8,781 nt of DNA from Actinomycetes bacterium (GCA_021849435.1 JAJZSX010000083.1:1-8781); one strand, 5' to 3'. Shown: positions 1 through 7,181, counted from the first letter of the stretch. The notes: generated by a model not told the origin, from the letters alone. Translations and numbers: made by a program.

Positions 1-2045
1 AACACCTTCGAGGACGCCATCTCCTCGAGGCTGCGGCTCGTCTGCTGGGACCAGTTCGCGCGCTCGGTGTCGGTGCCGGGCAGGTTGACCGACGTGGTGG
101 CGCCGAGGATGTCCTCCACCTCGACCATCACGAGTCCGGCGTCGCTGTTCGCGAGCGCGACGTAGACCGCCTCGAGGACGACCTCGGGCGCCGCGTCGGG
201 GGCGAGACCGAGTGCGTCGAGCAACCGACCACGGTCCTCGTCGCGCGCGCGACGCGCGTCGGGCTCGTCGGCGGGGTCGAGCTGGCCAACGGCGACGCGC
301 TCGTCGAGGTCCGCCGCGCGCCACCAGCCGAGGAAGGTCGCCGTGTCGTGGGTGTCAAAGGAGGCCATCGAGCCCGCGGGGACGGGGTCGAGACCGTCCT
401 CTCGAATCGAGAACTGCACGACGTAGCTGCGGCGCAGCCCCTCGTGCTCCAGAGCCGCGCGCAGCTCGGGGTCGACGGTGCCGAGGTCCTCGCCCACCAC
501 GTCCACGCCGTGGCGCTGCGCCTCGATGGCGATCACCCCGAGCAGCTCCTTGAAGGGCATCGACACGTAGACCCCCTCGCTCGCGGGCGCACCGTCAGGC
601 ACCCAGAAGAGCCGTTGGAGGCCGAGCACGTGATCCACGCGCACCACGCCGGCCACGCGCATGTGAGTGCGCAGCGCCTCGCGGAACTGGAAGTGAGCGC
701 TCGCCCGCGTGCGCGCGGGGTTCGGCGCTGGGGTGCCCCAGACCTGGCCCTCGGGGGCGAAGCCATCGGGCGGTGAGCCGATGGCCATGTCACCAATGAA
801 CTCCTCGGGATTCTTCCAGACGTCGTAGCCGTGCGGGTGCACACCGATCGGGATGTCGAGCTGGAGCGTCTGACCGCGCTGGGCGAGGCGCGCGGCCAGC
901 TCACTCATCTGGCCGTCGACGATCCACTGGGCGAAGAGGTGATAGCGCACGAGGGTCGGGTCGACGTCGTTCCAGCGCAGCAGTCCACTGCGCGCGGTCG
1001 AAGGCCAGCGATGAAAGTCACGCCCGAACCGCTCGCCGGCGGCGCGGAAGCGCGCGTAGTCGTTCACCTCGGGGTGGTTGGTGACGAACGCCCGCAGCCC
1101 GGTCTCGTGCTCGGCCATGAACTCGCTCTCGGTAGCGGCCCACGCCTGGATCACCGTTCGCTTCGCCGCGAAGGCGGCGGCCCCGTCGACGTGGCCCTCG
1201 CGGCGCCACGCCGCGCGCCGGCTCGGCTCGTAGGTCTCGTTCATGAGGAACTGGGCGGCCGGCGAGTGGGCGAGGTCCTCCACCTGGTCGAGCGCGATCC
1301 AGCGGTCGTTCCAGAACCGTCGACTCACCGGACGGTACGGACTCGCCTCGAAGTCCTCGGGCCCGAAGGAGCTGAGCAGCGGAAGCGTCGCGACGACGGC
1401 GGCCCCCTCGTCCGCCGCCAGGCGCGCGAACTCGTCGAGGTCCCCGAGGTCGCCGCTGCCCCAGCTGCGCGCTGAGTGCAGCGAGAAAATCGGCGCCTGC
1501 ACCGCGTAGGCGCGCCAGTCGTTCGCGAAGCGCTGCGCGGCGCCGCCGCGCAGGGGCCGGACCATGATCGTGCTCCACGCCACTCGCTTGGCGAGCAGCA
1601 CGCAGAGCCGGTGGTAGCCGATCGGCAGCGCCGGTAACGCGAGCGCCCAGGTCCGCTCGGCGTCGGGACCGGTGTCGAAGGGACTGAGCTCGTCGGCGCG
1701 CACGACCCACGAGGTCTCACCCCCGTACTCGAACTCCACGCGGCACTCGAGGGCCGCACGCCGAGCGAGTCGGATGGGCACGCGCGCGCCGAGTCCCTCG
1801 TCGACGAGGTAGACCGGTTCGACGACGTGCTCGAGGCGGTCGTGGCGCAGCTGACGCAGCGCGCGCGTCGCGTCACCCGGATCGGTCATCGCCTCGAGGT
1901 CGCCGAAGGCGTTCAGCACGCGGATCAGGCTCGCCTCGTCGACGTGGTGGATCCGACCGCGCCCGTCGACGTGGGTGCTGTGGACCCCGCGCAGTCGCGC
2001 GAGCTGCGCCAGGTCGCCGGTCACGACCTCGCCGGGGCCGCTCAC
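1..2045 (-). CDS. malQ: 4-alpha-glucanotransferase (GH77, amylomaltase), 3' end cut by window edge
   Basis: Cytoplasmic disproportionating enzyme that moves maltosyl or longer glucan units between maltodextrins, releasing glucose and making longer chains for phosphorylase. About 681 codons are visible. Residues 1 to ~180 form the N-terminal region of long-type MalQ (a segment reading STHVDGRGRIHHV near residue 20). The GH77 barrel begins around residue 183 (QAPIFSLHS). The three catalytic carboxylates are in place: Asp471 in RVDHVLGL (nucleophile), Glu519 in VGEDLGTV (acid/base) and Asp567 in FDTHDTATF. Spacing between them is close to that of E. coli MalQ. The last visible part reads VNLPGTDTERANW, the usual C-terminal motif, so only a short tail is missing. 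I chose GTG at 2045 because it overlaps the glgP stop as GTGA, implying translational coupling; GTG at 2054, with GGGA nine bases upstream, is an alternative. Second gene of the glgP-malQ operon. Confidence 0.96.
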   Translation of the reverse strand, partial: MSGPGEVVTGDLAQLARLRGVHSTHVDGRGRIHHVDEASLIRVLNAFGDLEAMTDPGDATRALRQLRHDRLEHVVEPVYLVDEGLGARVPIRLARRAALECRVEFEYGGETSWVVRADELSPFDTGPDAERTWALALPALPIGYHRLCVLLAKRVAWSTIMVRPLRGGAAQRFANDWRAYAVQAPIFSLHSARSWGSGDLGDLDEFARLAADEGAAVVATLPLLSSFGPEDFEASPYRPVSRRFWNDRWIALDQVEDLAHSPAAQFLMNETYEPSRRAAWRREGHVDGAAAFAAKRTVIQAWAATESEFMAEHETGLRAFVTNHPEVNDYARFRAAGERFGRDFHRWPSTARSGLLRWNDVDPTLVRYHLFAQWIVDGQMSELAARLAQRGQTLQLDIPIGVHPHGYDVWKNPEEFIGDMAIGSPPDGFAPEGQVWGTPAPNPARTRASAHFQFREALRTHMRVAGVVRVDHVLGLQRLFWVPDGAPASEGVYVSMPFKELLGVIAIEAQRHGVDVVGEDLGTVDPELRAALEHEGLRRSYVVQFSIREDGLDPVPAGSMASFDTHDTATFLGWWRAADLDERVAVGQLDPADEPDARRARDEDRGRLLDALGLAPDAAPEVVLEAVYVALANSDAGLVMVEVEDILGATTSVNLPGTDTERANWSQQTSRSLEEMASSKV

Positions 2046-4585
2046 GAGGACCACGCAATCAGTCCCGGGAGGGCCTCGCCGTCGGTGTGCAACACCGAGG
2101 GAACGGCCCGCGCGACGATCGTCGCGCCCGCGGGCGCGGGCTCGACGAGGGCGCGGTAGATCGCGCGCGCGCCGTCGCGTTCCACGAACGTCGCCTCGAG
2201 CGCGCGCGGTGCGACCACGCCGTCGTCGACCCAGGCCTGAACGCGCACGTCGGACGGTGCGAGCGCACCGAGCACCACGGCGACGTCGACGGTCTCGCCG
2301 CCGGCGACGCGTGTGCGTCCGGCGACCTCGACGCCCAGGGTTGGCCAGGTCTCGCGCATCCGGCGAAGACCCGCCGCTCGGTTGCGCGCGGCGCGCGCAC
2401 CGCCCGCGCGCAGCTGGCCCGAGCGCACCAGACCGGGCAGGTAGTAGGACTCGGTGTAGTCACGGGTCATGCGCAGCGAGTCCCACGTCGGCGCGAGGGT
2501 GGACATCGCCTGCTTGACTGAGGCCAGCCACGCCCGCGGCACGCCCGCGGCGTCGCGGTCGTAGAAGCGCTCGATGATCTCGTACTCGAGCACGTCGAGC
2601 AGCGACCTCGCGTCGGCGGCGTCCTGGGCGGCCTCGTCGGCGAAGTCCTCGTCGGTGCCGATCGTGAAGCCGATCGGTGGCGCGTCGGGGTCGGCGTCGC
2701 GCAGTGCCTCGTCCCACCACCCGTCGATCGTCGAGAAGTTGAGCGAGCCGTTCATGCCGGCCTTCATGCCGCCCACCCCGCAGGCCTCGAGGGGGCGACG
2801 CGGCGTGTTCAACCACACGTCGGCGCCCTGGGCAAGCGCCCGGTCGACGGTCGTGTCGAAGTCGACGATGAAGACCACGCGGTCGGCCAGGTCGTAGCGG
2901 GCCGCGAACTCGATCATGTCCTGGAGGAGCTGCTTGCCCGATTCGTCGTTGGGGTGGGCCTTGCCAGCGAAGACGATCTGGACGGGTCGGTCGGGGTCGC
3001 GCAGCAGCCTCGCGAGCCGGTCGGGGTCGGCGAGCAGCAGTGTCGGTCGCTTGTAGGTGACGAAGCGGCCGACGAAGCCGATCGTCAGCCGGTCGGGGTG
3101 CAGCACCGATATCGCGGCGACGCGCTCACTGGGCGCGTTGCGACGCGCGAGGTCCTTTCGAGCGCGGCGGCGCGCGAACTCCACGAGCGCGGCGCGCGCG
3201 TCGTTCTTCACCCGCCACAGCTCAACGTCGTCCGCGTCACGCAACGTCGACCACAGCACTGGGTCCCCGGGCGTCGTGCGCCACGCCGGGCCCACGCTCG
3301 TGGTGAGCAGATCGCTGAAGTGCTCGGTCGTCCAGGACTCGAGGTGCACCCCGTTGGTGACGTGACCGATCGGCACCTCGTCGATCGGCAGCCGCGGCCA
3401 GAGCACGCTCCACTGGTCGCGGGTGACCCGACCGTGCAGGCGGCTCACGCCGTTGCGGTTTCCGGCGAGGCGCATCGCGAAGACCGTCGGGCAGAACGAG
3501 TCCTCGGACCAGTCGGGGTTCACCCGGCCGAGCGCCAACAGCGACTCCTCCGCGACGCCGAGCTGGGTCGCGTAGGGGGCGAGGTAGCGCCGCGCGAGGT
3601 CGGGGGCGAAGTAGTCGTGCCCGGCCGCGACCGGGGTATGGGTAGTGAACAGGACCCCCGGTCGCATCGCGATCAGGGCCTCGTCGAAACTGAGGCTCTC
3701 GGCAGCCATCAGGCGCCGGGCCCGCTCGAGGAGCGCAAAGGCGCAGTGCCCCTCGTTGAGGTGCAGCACGTCGGGCTCAATCGAGAGCGCGGCGAGGGCC
3801 CGCACACCGCCGACGCCCAAGATGAGCTCCTGGGCGAGGCGCGTGCGCGCGTCGCTGTCGTAGAGGCGGGTGGTCAACGTCCGGTCGGCCTCGGCGTTGG
3901 TGGCCACGGCGCTGTCGAGCAAGAAGAGCTGGTTGCGTCCGACCTGGGCGCGGTAGACCGCGACTTGGACGTCGCGGCCCGGCAGGTTCACCGCGACCTG
4001 GACGGCGCGGCCCTTGGCGTCACGTGCGAGCTCGATCGGCATCTTCTCGGGCGACATCATGTCCCACGCCTCGTGCTGGCGCCCGTCGCGGTCGAGCCAC
4101 TGGTGCGACGTGCCCCGATAGAGCAGGCCCACGCCCACGAGCGGCACGCCGAGCGCGCTCGAGGCCTTCAGGTGCTCGGCCGCGACGGTGCCGAGGCCCC
4201 CGGCGAAGATCGGCAGTGAGTCGGTGAGCGAGTACTCGGCGGCGAAGTAGGCGACGACCAGGTCGCGGTGCGCACGATGCGTCGTCGAGAACCACGTCCG
4301 AGTCGTCGAGCGCTGGTAGGAGCGAAAGTCGTCGATCACGCGCGCGGCCAGCTCGGCGAGTGACGCGTCGGCCGCGAGCAGCGCGGTCACGCGCTCGCGG
4401 CCGAGCCCGAGCAGGAGCTGCTGGGGCCACTCGAGCGCGCCCGGACTCGCGCTGGGGTCCAACCTGGCGAAGAGCCCGCGCGTGTCGACCTTCCAAGTCC
4501 AGCGCAGGTTCAACGCCACGTCAAGCAAGCCCTCGTAGGTCGCGACGGGTGTCGGGGGCGTGGTGAGCGAGGTACCTTCTGCCAC
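2042..4585 (-). CDS. glgP: Alpha-glucan (glycogen/maltodextrin) phosphorylase, GT35, DUF3417-type
   Basis: PLP-dependent phosphorylase that cleaves terminal alpha-1,4 glucose units from glycogen or maltodextrin with phosphate, giving glucose-1-phosphate in the cytoplasm. With the GTG start it is 847 residues, near the length of actinobacterial GlgP. The N-terminal DUF3417 part includes LLDVALNLRWTW (residues 20-31). The phosphorylase core has AYFAAEYSL (~112-120), GGLGTVAAEHLKASSALG (~129-146), GFVGRFVTYKRP (503-514), FAGKAHP (539-545) and the PLP site PLEACGVGGMKAGMNG, with the Schiff-base lysine at residue 608. The C-terminal ~100 residues look like a beta-rich domain. An in-frame ATG lies at 4603 but has no Shine-Dalgarno sequence; GGGAGG at 4596-4591 sits five bases before GTG 4585, so the GTG is preferred. 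The stop overlaps the malQ start. The family and key lysine are clear; the preferred substrate is not resolvable from sequence. Confidence 0.96.
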   Translation of the reverse strand: MAEGTSLTTPPTPVATYEGLLDVALNLRWTWKVDTRGLFARLDPSASPGALEWPQQLLLGLGRERVTALLAADASLAELAARVIDDFRSYQRSTTRTWFSTTHRAHRDLVVAYFAAEYSLTDSLPIFAGGLGTVAAEHLKASSALGVPLVGVGLLYRGTSHQWLDRDGRQHEAWDMMSPEKMPIELARDAKGRAVQVAVNLPGRDVQVAVYRAQVGRNQLFLLDSAVATNAEADRTLTTRLYDSDARTRLAQELILGVGGVRALAALSIEPDVLHLNEGHCAFALLERARRLMAAESLSFDEALIAMRPGVLFTTHTPVAAGHDYFAPDLARRYLAPYATQLGVAEESLLALGRVNPDWSEDSFCPTVFAMRLAGNRNGVSRLHGRVTRDQWSVLWPRLPIDEVPIGHVTNGVHLESWTTEHFSDLLTTSVGPAWRTTPGDPVLWSTLRDADDVELWRVKNDARAALVEFARRRARKDLARRNAPSERVAAISVLHPDRLTIGFVGRFVTYKRPTLLLADPDRLARLLRDPDRPVQIVFAGKAHPNDESGKQLLQDMIEFAARYDLADRVVFIVDFDTTVDRALAQGADVWLNTPRRPLEACGVGGMKAGMNGSLNFSTIDGWWDEALRDADPDAPPIGFTIGTDEDFADEAAQDAADARSLLDVLEYEIIERFYDRDAAGVPRAWLASVKQAMSTLAPTWDSLRMTRDYTESYYLPGLVRSGQLRAGGARAARNRAAGLRRMRETWPTLGVEVAGRTRVAGGETVDVAVVLGALAPSDVRVQAWVDDGVVAPRALEATFVERDGARAIYRALVEPAPAGATIVARAVPSVLHTDGEALPGLIAWSS

Positions 4586-4590
4586 CTCCA

Positions 4591-4596
4591 CCTCCC
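4591..4596 (-). promoter_or_regulatory. Shine-Dalgarno deciding the glgP start
   Basis: GGGAGG followed by a five-base spacer (TGGAG) and GTG at 4585. It falls inside the longer reading that begins with ATG at 4603, which lacks any purine-rich site at a suitable distance; the nearest, AAGGGA, is 15 bases away. This favours the shorter protein. Confidence 0.65.
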
Positions 4597-4645
4597 GTCT
4601 CATACGACTGTACGCGTGTCCCTTGGGAACGACGATGAGATTCGT

Positions 4646-4680
4646 AGCATAACCCTCGCCTCGTCAGGGCCCCCGCTGAC
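4646..4680 (-). promoter_or_regulatory. Possible glgP-malQ promoter and adjacent inverted repeat
   Basis: On the minus strand TATGCT (4651-4646) resembles a -10 box (T, A, T and final T conserved). It would give a leader of roughly 50 bases before GTG 4585. No good -35 is seen at 16-18 bases. Directly upstream is an inverted repeat with arms GTCAG (4663-4667) and CTGAC (4676-4680) around an eight-base GC-rich centre, which could be an operator or the end of the upstream transcript. The evidence is pattern-based and weak. Confidence 0.25.
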
Positions 4681-4716
4681 CCACGCGCCGGTCGCGCCGT
4701 GCGACGCGAGCCAACG

Positions 4717-5271
4717 TCAGGCGCTCGTCGCGCCGTCGTCTCGCGCGGCGATACCGAGGGCGCTTCGCAGCTCGGCGCTCGCCCAGATCTCGTCCATCGA
4801 GCCCTCGAAGCGGATCGTGCCCTTCTCCAAGAGGTAGCCCGGCGAGGCGTGCTCGCGCGCGAACGTCGCGCTCTGCTCGGCGAGCAGGATGCTGAGGTTC
4901 TCGCCGGCGAGCATCGAGAGCCACTCGCCAAGCTCGCCAACGACCGCCGGCGAGAGCCCCTTCCAGGCGATCATCTCGTTGCTGAAGGAGAACTTGGACC
5001 ACGAGAGACCGGGCGGGCGGGCACCATAGACAAGGCTCTTCTCCGACTCGCGGGCGTCGAGGTTCTCCTTCACGCAACCCAGGTGGTGGTTGAAGGCGAC
5101 CCAGCGGGCACCCGCGCTCTTCGCGAAGAGCGCGCTGGTCGAGCGTGGGATCGAGTGCAAACTGGAAGGCCACCAATCGAGAGAGAACCTGACCGGTGGA
5201 CGAGACGAGAGGACCAGTGCGGCGTGGTTTGGCTGGGGCATTACTGGTGGTCTCCACGTCAAGAACCGCAC
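4717..5271 (-). pseudogene. Remnant of a LivF-like branched-chain amino acid ABC transporter ATPase (C-terminal part)
   Basis: The open frame could encode 184 residues, but only the last ~80 are recognisable. From residue 105, GLSPAVVGELGEWL, SILLAEQ (127-133), YLLEKGTIRFEGSM and EIWASAELRSALGI follow the order and spacing of a LivF C-terminus: D-loop, switch strand with Gln instead of His as is usual in LivF, then the terminal strand and helix. Further upstream the resemblance fades. GARWV and VKENL may echo the LivF segment between Walker A and the signature, and FSFSNEM sits where Walker B should be, with Asn for Asp. There is no LSGGEQ motif and no Walker A P-loop in this frame or the other long minus-strand frame. 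No livG, livH, livM or binding-protein gene is present. I read it as a truncated, internally deleted remnant. The recognisable tail keeps GC-rich third positions, so decay may be recent, or it could be a short expressed protein. No Shine-Dalgarno convincingly marks a start. Confidence 0.55.
5113..5134. repeat. 22-base perfect palindrome
   Basis: Two 11-base arms meet with no spacer, centred on TCGCGA between 5123 and 5124; the left arm is CGCGCTCTTCG. Offset outer bases CCAGCG (5101-5106) and CGCTGG (5133-5138) are also complementary and could form an alternative pairing. It lies inside the unrecognised upstream part of the livF-like remnant (residues about 46-53). Confidence 0.7.
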
Positions 5272-5349
5272 CGATCAGGTGTTGCACGGCAGTCAGGCGC
5301 GAGTGGAAATAGAACACACGCTGTAAGGTGCACCGTAGGGAGGTTTCAC
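5139..5349. other. Upstream region of the HicA-like gene, no recognisable gene
   Basis: By eye this stretch is less GC-rich than its neighbours. Reading frames on both strands show no recognisable protein family, although the livF-like remnant frame nominally extends to 5271. It contains an eight-base palindrome GGTGCACC at 5327-5334, ten bases before the HicA-like Shine-Dalgarno, which could bear on control of that gene. No convincing -35/-10 pair was found. Confidence 0.4.
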
Positions 5350-5637
5350 GTGAGCGATACACCCGATGCGATCCACTTGAGCAATCACCACCGCGATACG
5401 TTGCGCTCGATCCTCCAACACCCGTCGGGCCACAACATCGAGTGGAAGGCCGTGCTCTCGCTACTCACCGCTGTCGGAAGCGTCGACGAGACCAACGAAG
5501 GTAGGTTCCGTGTGGTCGTTGGCGACGAGGAACAGGTCTTCACCCGCCCGCGGCATAAAGATATCGACGTGCAGACCGTCGTCGACCTCCGTCGGCTCTT
5601 GATCAACGCGGGCTTCGCGAACGCCGCCGACGACTGA
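5350..5637 (+). CDS. HicA-like small protein (solitary)
   Basis: A 95-residue protein. The start is GTG at 5350 because AGGGAGG (5337-5343) lies six bases upstream; the frame stays open far to the left but that part has no coding character. The sequence resembles a small protein family common in actinobacteria: HRDTLRSILQHP, then NIEWKAVLSLLTAVG, a strand region RFRVVVGDEEQVFTRPRHKDID, and a final helix VVDLRRLLINAGFA. The order helix, two or three strands with a central His (RPRHKD), then helix is that of HicA double-stranded-RNA-binding-like proteins; the match is from memory of the family. HicA toxins normally pair with HicB, but no HicB-like ORF follows: the next gene is convergent and ends at 5744. 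It may be a non-toxin member or an RNA-binding protein of unknown role. Biochemical activity cannot be inferred. Confidence 0.75.
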   Translation: MSDTPDAIHLSNHHRDTLRSILQHPSGHNIEWKAVLSLLTAVGSVDETNEGRFRVVVGDEEQVFTRPRHKDIDVQTVVDLRRLLINAGFANAADD

Positions 5638-5743
5638 CCCGGTGATTCCTTCGCGACCGCGGCCCATCGCCGCCGCCGTCCAACGGAACGAGCGCTGCCA
5701 CACGACTGGCGTGAACCGTTAGGCCGCGCGTTATCGTCGTCGG

Positions 5744-6877
5744 TCAGCCCTGGTCGGGTGCGACGAGGAACTTCTCACCGGTCGCCTGGCGCGCGTACGC
5801 CGCGATCACCGCGGGGTCCAACGCCTGGGACAGTGAGATCGTGCGCGAGTACGTGCTCGCAAAGGTCGTGGTGAGCTCGTCGGCGACCCGCGCGCGCAGC
5901 CGGGCCACGGCCTCGGCACCGAGTCCCTGCAGGATCGGGGTGAGCAACCAGCCGCCGACGCCCCACGCGAAACCGAAGTTTCGCGTCAAGACCGTCGGAC
6001 CGCGATCGAGTGCCCCGTAGACGTAGACCTGCTTGTGAACGTTCGAGCCGTAGCGGCTGTAGGGCGCGCCGGCCCCAACGGCGGACTCCATGGCGGTCAG
6101 GATCTGACTGGCGAGCGACCCGCCGCCGGTGGCGTCAAAGGCGAGCATGGCCGAGGTCGCGGTGACCGCGGCGGTGAGTTCGGCCGTGAAGGACGGTGAA
6201 CTCGAGTCACAGACGTATTCGGCGCCGAGTGAGGCCAGCAACGCCGCCTGCTCGGGCCGGCGCACGATGTTCACGAGCGGCACCCCCTCGGCCGAGAACA
6301 ATCGCACCAGCATCTGGCCGAGGTTCGACGCCGCCGCCGTGTGCACGACAGCGTGATGTCCCTCGCGACGCATCGTCTCGAGCATCGCGAGCGCGGTCAT
6401 CGGATTGACGAACGCCGACGCACCGACGCGCGCGTCGGTGCCCTCGGGCAGCACCAGGCACTGGGCGGCGGCGAGCGTGCGGTACTGCGAGTACATGGCA
6501 CCGCCCGCGACTGAGACCGTGCGACCAATCAGTGCCTGAGCCGATTCCGCAGGTCCGGCCGCGACGACCGTGCCGGCACCTTCGTTGCCGACCGGCATTG
6601 ACAGATCGAGCCGTCCCGCGAGCGTCGCGAGGGTCGCGGGGTCGATCTTGGCGGTGACCCGTGGTCGTGCGTCGTCGGTGGAACGTGCCACCGTCGACAG
6701 GTCAGCGCCCGCCAACAGCAGCCCGAGGTCCGAGGGATTGATGGGTGCCGCCTCGACGCGCACCACCACGTCGTTCTCCCCTGGCGCGATCACCGGCTCC
6801 TCGACGAGGGTGAGCTCGAGCTCGCCCGCACTCGTCACCGTCGATCGCAGCTGCAGTCCAACGTCTGGTGTGCTCAC
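5744..6877 (-). CDS. Zinc-independent MDR-superfamily dehydrogenase/reductase
   Basis: A 377-residue oxidoreductase of the medium-chain dehydrogenase/reductase superfamily, probably cytoplasmic and NADPH-dependent. The N-terminal GroES-like domain includes VVVRVEAAPINPSDLGLLL (~37-55) and VGNEGAGTVVAAG (~96-108). The cofactor domain begins with VVHTAAASNLGQMLVRLF (~177-194), followed by NIVRRPEQ, whose arginine pair is typical of an NADPH 2'-phosphate site. Catalytic and structural zinc ligands (GHE motif, four-Cys lobe) are absent, as in quinone reductase and enoyl reductase branches. The nucleotide-binding turn reads AAASNLG rather than the common AAAGGVG. There is an insert of about 30 residues (STVARSTDDARPRVTAKIDP and following) before the GNE motif. 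GTG at 6877 has GACGAGG a short distance upstream. The gene is divergent from the mini-protein gene and convergent with the HicA-like gene. Substrate unknown; quinone or enone reduction are possibilities only. Confidence 0.88.
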   Translation of the reverse strand: MSTPDVGLQLRSTVTSAGELELTLVEEPVIAPGENDVVVRVEAAPINPSDLGLLLAGADLSTVARSTDDARPRVTAKIDPATLATLAGRLDLSMPVGNEGAGTVVAAGPAESAQALIGRTVSVAGGAMYSQYRTLAAAQCLVLPEGTDARVGASAFVNPMTALAMLETMRREGHHAVVHTAAASNLGQMLVRLFSAEGVPLVNIVRRPEQAALLASLGAEYVCDSSSPSFTAELTAAVTATSAMLAFDATGGGSLASQILTAMESAVGAGAPYSRYGSNVHKQVYVYGALDRGPTVLTRNFGFAWGVGGWLLTPILQGLGAEAVARLRARVADELTTTFASTYSRTISLSQALDPAVIAAYARQATGEKFLVAPDQG

Positions 6878-6938
6878 GACAACGCCTCGTCTCTCATCGA
6901 CAAACTGCGGACTCCGCGAGCCCCGTCGCTGCGAGCCT

Positions 6939-6954
6939 ACGGCGACGTCGCCGT
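6939..6954. repeat. 16-base perfect palindrome in divergent intergenic region
   Basis: ACGGCGACGTCGCCGT is fully self-complementary, centred on ACGT. It lies 62 bases upstream of the oxidoreductase start and 114 bases before the mini-protein start, in the only region that could hold both promoters. A dimeric repressor site is plausible, but no regulator gene beside it claims it. Confidence 0.5.
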
Positions 6955-6963
6955 CCTCTTGCG

Positions 6964-6982
6964 CCGTGGCCCTGCGCCACGG
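6964..6982. repeat. Stem-loop with 7-base arms
   Basis: CCGTGGC (6964-6970) and GCCACGG (6976-6982) are exact inverted repeats around the loop CCTGC. The site is in the same divergent spacer as the 16-base palindrome, ten bases away. It has no U-tract on either strand, so it is not a typical intrinsic terminator; it may be an operator or a 5'-leader structure. Confidence 0.4.
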
Positions 6983-7067
6983 TCATAGAAGCGCTCGACG
7001 CTGCGCGCGGCCGAGGGGAACGACCGATCGAGGAAGCGAGTACCCTTCAGGCAGGAAGGGGGTTGAC

Positions 7068-7181
7068 ATGGCTGACAAGTCTCCCCGAAAAGTGGCGTCC
7101 AAGAAGGCTGGCAAGAGCCTCAAGGAAAAGCGGCAGATCAAGAAGGAAAAGGACCGGGCCCACAAGGGCATCGGCGACTGA
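7068..7181 (+). CDS. Lysine-rich 37-residue conserved mini-protein
   Basis: It starts MADKSPRKVASKKAGKSLKE and continues KRQIKKEKDRAHKGIGD: 14 of 37 residues are Lys or Arg, with no hydrophobic segment. The start ATG at 7068 is preceded by GGAAGGGGG (7054-7062) and a five-base spacer; the frame is open further left but that part is antisense to the oxidoreductase. Very short basic proteins beginning MADKSPR with SKKxGKSxKEKR are, as I recall, annotated as hypothetical in many actinobacteria, so this looks like a genuine family member. A high basic charge suggests nucleic acid or ribosome binding, but that is inference. It stands alone: divergent from the oxidoreductase and convergent with tetR. 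A TACCCT at 7041-7046 could be a -10 box, though no -35 is clear. Confidence 0.75.
   Translation: MADKSPRKVASKKAGKSLKEKRQIKKEKDRAHKGIGD

Noticed and set aside
831..1475. Plus-strand frame of 214 codons and similar ones opposite malQ
   Set aside because: Shadows of malQ, which has all catalytic motifs on the minus strand.
2954..4219. 421-codon open frame on the plus strand, antisense to glgP
   Set aside because: It is a mirror of a strongly conserved gene in GC-rich DNA; its translation is Arg/Gly/Val-rich with no family resemblance and no ribosome-binding site.
4691..4705. GTCGC-GCCGT-GCGAC hairpin just after the livF-like stop
   Set aside because: Only a five-base stem without a U-run, common by chance in GC-rich sequence.
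4699..5349. Long in-frame N-terminal extension of the HicA-like gene
   Set aside because: The extension is antisense to the livF-like tail and shows no recognisable protein; the strong AGGGAGG immediately before GTG 5350 marks the start.
4664..5362. 232-codon minus-strand frame overlapping the livF-like remnant
   Set aside because: Arg/Leu-rich translation with no motif. I checked it for the missing LivF N-terminus as a frameshift and found no Walker A or signature.
5682..5720. AACGG / CCGTT inverted repeat with an inner GCCA / TGGC between the convergent HicA-like and oxidoreductase genes
   Set aside because: Short arms, a large loop and no U-tract; too weak to call a terminator.
6570..7067. 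Upstream extension of the mini-protein frame
   Set aside because: It is mostly antisense to the oxidoreductase, and a clear Shine-Dalgarno sits just before ATG 7068.
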